From NCBI GenBank assembly GCA_030833145.1, contig JAURHT010000081.1, forward strand, positions 1 through 8,646: DNA of 8,646 bases, written 5' to 3'. The translations under genes and the position numbers were made by a program. Source of the stretch: Aquirufa sp. GTDB lineage: Bacteria > Bacteroidota > Bacteroidia > Cytophagales > Spirosomataceae. This document shows positions 5,501 through 8,646 of this stretch, piece after piece (the first letter of the stretch is position 1; the number at the start of each line of letters is the position of its first letter). The notes under the pieces were generated by a model. That model made no database searches and was not told the DNA's origin. It saw only the letters and a program-made list of their open reading frames with translations.

Positions 5501-7602
5501 TATTTTTTAGCCACTGGTTTTACGCTTGCCATTGGTCCTTTCAACCAATCCGCAATAATCTGCTGCGTCTCTTTCAAATACGTATCTTTCGCGTGCTTGT
5601 CTTTTTCTTTCGACTCCACTTTTTTGCCATCTACATCCGTTGCTGCCTCTCCCGCCATCACTTCCATCACAGCAGTTGTCTCATCTGGCTTTTTCTTCTG
5701 GTCATCTAATTCCTTCTTGCGCTTATCGTATTGTAAAGCAATGGAATTTGTTTCCTTTAATTTCTTCCAACGCTCTAAATCCTCTTTCAATTTCAATAGT
5801 TCAGGCTTCGTTTTCAAACGGTTTTGAAAGGCTACTTGTAATTGTTTCACAGTAGCTGGATTCACTTTTCCTGTCTTCGTAAACGTCGTCGAACGAATCA
5901 TATCCCAAGGTAAGGCACTTGGTTGTGAGCTTTCACCAAACTCCTCCGCAGAGAAAGCAGATGGCAAAGCGAAATCAGGGCTAACGCCTTTGTGCTGTGT
6001 CGAACTACCTGTAATTCGGTAGAATTTCTCCAACGTGATTTTCAATACCCCCGGATTCTCTTTCTCTGAACGAACGAAACGACTTAAGTCTAACACACTT
6101 TGAACCGTTCCTTTACCATAGGATTGCTCTCCCACGATGATGCCGCGTTGGTAATCTTGAATGGCTCCAGCAAAAATTTCCGAAGCAGATGCAGAGAAAC
6201 GGTTGATCAAAACTGCCATGGGGCCATCGTAAACTAACTCTGGATTCTCATCATTTTCTTGGGTGATTTGGCCTGTAGATTCTTTTCTTTGAACCACCGG
6301 GCCTGACGTGATGAACAAGCCTGTTAAATCAACAGCCTCGATCAAAGAACCTCCTCCATTATTCCGTAAGTCAATTAACAAGGCATCTATTCCTTCTTTC
6401 TTGAACTCTAACAAAAACTTGCGAACATCGGCCGAAGTCGATTTGAAGCCTGCCTCATTATTACGTGCCCCTTCGAAATCACGGTAGAACATTGGGATGG
6501 TGATTAATCCAATTTTGATGGTTTTGTCGCCTTGTTTTTGGAACAAAATCTCCTTCTTGGCTGTCTGCTCCTCTAATTTAATCTTCTCCCGAACGATGCG
6601 CACTTCTGTGGTAGGAGAACCAGTTACACCGGAAGCGGGTAAAATCTTCAAGCGAACTACCGTTCCTTTAGGCCCACGGATTAGTTTCACCGCATCATCT
6701 GTAAACCAACCGATGATATCGACGAATTTACCGTCTTCGCCTTGCGCTACTCCCACGATGCGATCTTTAGGATTCACTTGCTTGCTTCGGTAGGCTGGAC
6801 CTCCCGGAACTAAATCCACAATGCTCACATAATCTCCTTCTAAACGCAGCGTAGCCCCAATTCCTTCAAAACTTTGGGACATATCCTTGTTGAATTCTTC
6901 CGCTGCCTTAGGAATCATATAAGTGGTGTGCGGATCAATACTTTCTGTGTAGGCATTCATAAAGACTTGAAAAACGTCTTCTGACTTTGTTTTAGCCATG
7001 TATTTTTCCGTCCGCTTGTAACGCTCTTTTAATTCGCGTACTGACGTAGTATCAGCCTTCCCGCCTATTCTCCAATCCAATAATTGACGCTTCAAATCTT
7101 TACGCCAATAATCATCCAACTCTGCTTCTGATTTTGCCCAAGTCGCTTTTTCGCGGTTTGGCTGATAGCTTTCGTCTATCGAGAAATCAAATGACTTATC
7201 TAATTGTGCGTTGATGAAAGCATAGCGATCCTTCATCCTTTTTTGATATACATTATAAATCTGAAACGCCGGAGTCAAATCCCCTAAATTCAACGCCTCA
7301 TCAATCGCAAAACGATACTTTTCTATTTCATTAATATCCTCCGCTAGAAAGAATACCTTATTCGGGTCCAATTGCTTGATATACGAATCAAATATTTTTG
7401 AAGACAAAGAGTCATTCACCGGCACCTTGCGGTAATGGTAATTGCTCAAAATTTCGAATACCTTGCTTTCTACTTTACGCTGCAAAGCAGAAGGTTGCAA
7501 ATCACCTTCTTGGTAGTTGATTTGATTCTGCAGATCAGAACCATGCATAAACCAAACAACCAATAAAGAAAGCGGGATGAAAATAGGAAGTATCTTCTTC
7601 AT
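5500..7602 (-). CDS. prc: Carboxy-terminal processing (tail-specific) protease, S41 family
   Basis: A 700-residue periplasmic protease, close to the ~680 of E. coli Prc. The N terminus carries a hydrophobic export signal or anchor (residues ~3-19). A helical N-terminal domain runs to about 240, a PDZ domain covers about 243-323 ('GIGATLRLEGDYVSIVDLVPGGPAYRS' region), and the S41 peptidase domain about 360-545. The catalytic residues align with E. coli Prc by spacing: Ser472 in 'NRFSASASEIFAGA', Asp483 in 'IQDYQRG' and Lys497 in 'GEQSYGKGTVQ'. 'LIDLRNNGGGSL' (409-420) is also conserved. A Prc-type C-terminal domain follows (DUF3340-like), ending in a Lys/Glu-rich stretch at ~610-680. Prc cuts proteins from the C terminus, including envelope substrates and cell-wall hydrolases. 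It begins 6 bp after the FKBP gene, so the folding catalyst and protease are cotranscribed. Confidence 0.93.
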   Translation of the reverse strand: MKKILPIFIPLSLLVVWFMHGSDLQNQINYQEGDLQPSALQRKVESKVFEILSNYHYRKVPVNDSLSSKIFDSYIKQLDPNKVFFLAEDINEIEKYRFAIDEALNLGDLTPAFQIYNVYQKRMKDRYAFINAQLDKSFDFSIDESYQPNREKATWAKSEAELDDYWRKDLKRQLLDWRIGGKADTTSVRELKERYKRTEKYMAKTKSEDVFQVFMNAYTESIDPHTTYMIPKAAEEFNKDMSQSFEGIGATLRLEGDYVSIVDLVPGGPAYRSKQVNPKDRIVGVAQGEDGKFVDIIGWFTDDAVKLIRGPKGTVVRLKILPASGVTGSPTTEVRIVREKIKLEEQTAKKEILFQKQGDKTIKIGLITIPMFYRDFEGARNNEAGFKSTSADVRKFLLEFKKEGIDALLIDLRNNGGGSLIEAVDLTGLFITSGPVVQRKESTGQITQENDENPELVYDGPMAVLINRFSASASEIFAGAIQDYQRGIIVGEQSYGKGTVQSVLDLSRFVRSEKENPGVLKITLEKFYRITGSSTQHKGVSPDFALPSAFSAEEFGESSQPSALPWDMIRSTTFTKTGKVNPATVKQLQVAFQNRLKTKPELLKLKEDLERWKKLKETNSIALQYDKRKKELDDQKKKPDETTAVMEVMAGEAATDVDGKKVESKEKDKHAKDTYLKETQQIIADWLKGPMASVKPVAKK

Positions 7603-7608
7603 AAGTTT

Positions 7609-8346
7609 TTACTTTTCAATCTCTAATAATTCTACTTCGAATATCAACGCCGAATAAGGTTTGATTGTTTGACCACCACCACGAACGCCATAAGCAAGGT
7701 TTTGAGGGATAAATAATTTGAATTTAGAACCCACTGGCATTAATTGCAAAGCTTCCACCCAACCCGGGATAACACCATTTACTGGGAATGAAATCGGTTC
7801 TCCGCGTTGTACTGAGGAATCAAACACTGTGCCATCGATTAATGTTCCGTGGTAATGCGTTTTCACTTTATCAGTTTCAACCGGCTTAGGACCCGAACCT
7901 AATTTGATGATTTTATATTGTAAACCGGATGCAGTTACGATGATGGAATCTTTTTTTTTATTTTCTGCCAAAAACTTCTCTCCCGCCTCCTTATTAGGTA
8001 AAAATTGCTTTGATTGTTCCAAGGCCTGCGCCTCTTGATTCTTCATCATATAAGCTGAAACAACGTTTTGGCATTCTTGTTCTGTCATTTTCAAAGCACC
8101 GCCTTGGGTAGCTGCCTCAAAACCTTTAGCCACCATCGCTGGATTCAAAGTTACCTTTTGAGACTTGAAATTCTGTGCAACTAATACACCTACGGCGTAA
8201 GAAACCGAATCCACTTGATTCGCAAATTCTTTTACCGGCACTTTCGTAATGGAGACCGTTAACTTAGGCTTTGTTTTAGGTTTCACTTGTGCAATGGAAG
8301 TAAAGGCAACCAAACAAGCCAAAAAGGTCAAAAATTTAATTTTCAT
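7609..8346 (-). CDS. FKBP-type peptidyl-prolyl cis-trans isomerase, exported (FkpA/Mip-like)
   Basis: A 245-residue protein with a Sec signal peptide (residues 1-19 or so, ending near 'FTSIAQ'), placing it in the periplasm. Residues ~43-110 match the N-terminal dimerisation domain of Mip/FkpA proteins ('VDSVSYAVGVLVAQNFKSQ', then 'NPAMVAKGFEAA'). Residues ~143-243 are the FKBP domain, with 'GLQYKIIKLGSG', then 'THYHGTLIDGTVFDSS'. Likely active-site residues are Tyr165, Phe175, Asp176, Phe187, Val192, Ile193, Trp196, Tyr219 and Phe236, all present, so it should be catalytically competent. It would speed proline isomerisation and act as a chaperone for exported proteins. The ATG at 8344-8346 is chosen because it gives a complete signal peptide. 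It is the first gene of the tight minus-strand operon and is divergent from atpA. Confidence 0.92.
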   Translation of the reverse strand: MKIKFLTFLACLVAFTSIAQVKPKTKPKLTVSITKVPVKEFANQVDSVSYAVGVLVAQNFKSQKVTLNPAMVAKGFEAATQGGALKMTEQECQNVVSAYMMKNQEAQALEQSKQFLPNKEAGEKFLAENKKKDSIIVTASGLQYKIIKLGSGPKPVETDKVKTHYHGTLIDGTVFDSSVQRGEPISFPVNGVIPGWVEALQLMPVGSKFKLFIPQNLAYGVRGGGQTIKPYSALIFEVELLEIEK

Positions 8347-8369
8347 AAAATAGAGAATTGATTTAAAAA

Positions 8370-8377
8370 CAAAGGTT
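8370..8377 (-). promoter_or_regulatory. Weak candidate -7 box for the FKBP-prc operon
   Basis: Minus-strand AACCTTTG differs by one base from the consensus TAnnTTTG and ends 23 bases before the FKBP start codon. No -33 box at normal spacing is evident. The operon needs a promoter in this divergent region, and this is the best match I see. Confidence 0.25.
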
Positions 8378-8390
8378 CGAAGATAAGCAA

Positions 8391-8424
8391 AAATGCCTCT
8401 TTTTCAAGAATTTTAACGGCATTT
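8391..8424. repeat. 7-bp inverted repeat in the divergent FKBP/atpA region
   Basis: AAATGCC at 8391-8397 pairs with GGCATTT at 8418-8424 across a 20-base spacer. TTTAAC also occurs twice, 10 bases apart (8412-8417 and 8422-8427). It could be an operator or a loose hairpin, but a repeat this short in AT-rich DNA may be chance. Confidence 0.3.
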
Positions 8425-8522
8425 AACAGTTGGTTTATCATGTAGAAAAAACTCATCTTTAAAAAGTCTTATGATTAACGTCTTTTTTTGTAATAATTAT
8501 GGGAATATTGAAATTTCCTAGC

Positions 8523-8530
8523 TAATTTTG
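8523..8530 (+). promoter_or_regulatory. Candidate -7 box of the atpA promoter
   Basis: TAATTTTG matches the Bacteroidota -7 consensus TAnnTTTG exactly and lies 70 bases before the atpA ATG, predicting a leader of roughly 65 nt. The -33 region (about 8499-8504) has only a weak resemblance to TTTG. Since atpA has no gene upstream on its strand in this window, a promoter is expected here. Confidence 0.45.
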
Positions 8531-8600
8531 CACCCGAAATTTGATTCAAAATAAATAGTTTAAAAATCAGTTTATAAATTATTAAACCCCTCCATTTTAT

Positions 8601-8646
8601 ATGGCATCAGTAAGACCAGATGAAGTTTCAGCTATTTTAAGGGAAC
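8601..8646 (+). CDS. atpA: ATP synthase F1 subunit alpha, N-terminal start (cut by window edge)
   Basis: Only the first 15 codons are visible: MASVRPDEVSAILRE. This closely matches the conserved N terminus of Bacteroidota F1 alpha subunits (M-x-x-VRPDEVSAILR). Alpha forms the alpha3beta3 hexamer of the membrane-bound ATP synthase. The ATG at 8601 gives exactly this N terminus. No atpH (delta) gene lies directly upstream; instead there is a 254-bp divergent intergenic region, so atpA appears to start its own transcript. Identity rests on a short stretch but is distinctive. Confidence 0.8.
   Translation, partial: MASVRPDEVSAILRE

Noticed and set aside
5422..5855. Three plus-strand frames opposite the start of the phosphatase gene and the 3' end of prc
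   Set aside because: Composition (Ser/Phe-rich) is the mirror image of the Lys/Glu-rich Prc tail; these are antisense shadows.
6497..6793. 98-codon plus-strand frame inside prc
   Set aside because: Antisense to the conserved PDZ and linker region of Prc, with no domain signal of its own.
8558..8587. GTTTAA / TTAAAC pair in the atpA leader as a possible riboregulator
   Set aside because: A 6-bp all-but-AT stem with an 18-base loop is too weak to call.
1..8646. CRISPR arrays, tRNA or rRNA genes, insertion sequences, phage genes, defence systems
   Set aside because: No regularly spaced repeats, transposase or integrase motifs, cloverleaf-like segments or defence domains were seen on either strand.

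Overview
The window looks like ordinary housekeeping chromosome from a Bacteroidota bacterium, most plausibly a cytophagal-type environmental member. The evidence is the omega-like RNA polymerase subunit next to bamD, a DUF4835/PorD protein of the type IX secretion system (T9SS), a stand-alone FeoB-associated Cys-rich peptide, Bacteroidota-style -7 boxes (TAnnTTTG) and little Shine-Dalgarno signal. Genus-level assignment is not possible from the sequence alone.

Layout. The left edge (1-375, +) is the 3' end of tilS. It converges on porD across about 210 bp (376-583) that holds no convincing gene but two inverted repeats: a long imperfect one starting right after the tilS stop, and a perfect 24-bp one that includes the porD stop codon. 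From 8346 down to 584 everything is on the minus strand, in transcription order: FKBP-type prolyl isomerase, C-terminal processing protease Prc, inositol-monophosphatase family phosphatase, a 54-aa FeoB-associated Cys-rich membrane peptide, an ABC exporter, the lipoprotein BamD, RNA polymerase omega, and PorD. The first five are packed very tightly (6-nt gap, 1-nt overlap, 1-nt gap, 14-nt overlap) and read as one operon. BamD and omega each have a -7-like box just before their start codon, so they can probably also be transcribed separately. At the right edge the divergent gene atpA begins (8601, +) behind a 254-bp intergenic region.

How the genes fit together. Five of the eight minus-strand products act in or on the envelope: periplasmic folding (FKBP), periplasmic proteolysis (Prc), export through the inner membrane (ABC), outer-membrane protein assembly (BamD) and T9SS (PorD). 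The Cys-rich peptide adds a small inner-membrane component tied by family to ferrous iron uptake. The phosphatase and omega are cytoplasmic. This is an inferred theme, not a demonstrated pathway.

No new biological system was found. The observations most worth checking are the inverted repeat at the porD stop, which looks like a template-switch product, the large hairpin after tilS, and the small Cys-rich gene that overlaps the GTG start of the ABC exporter.
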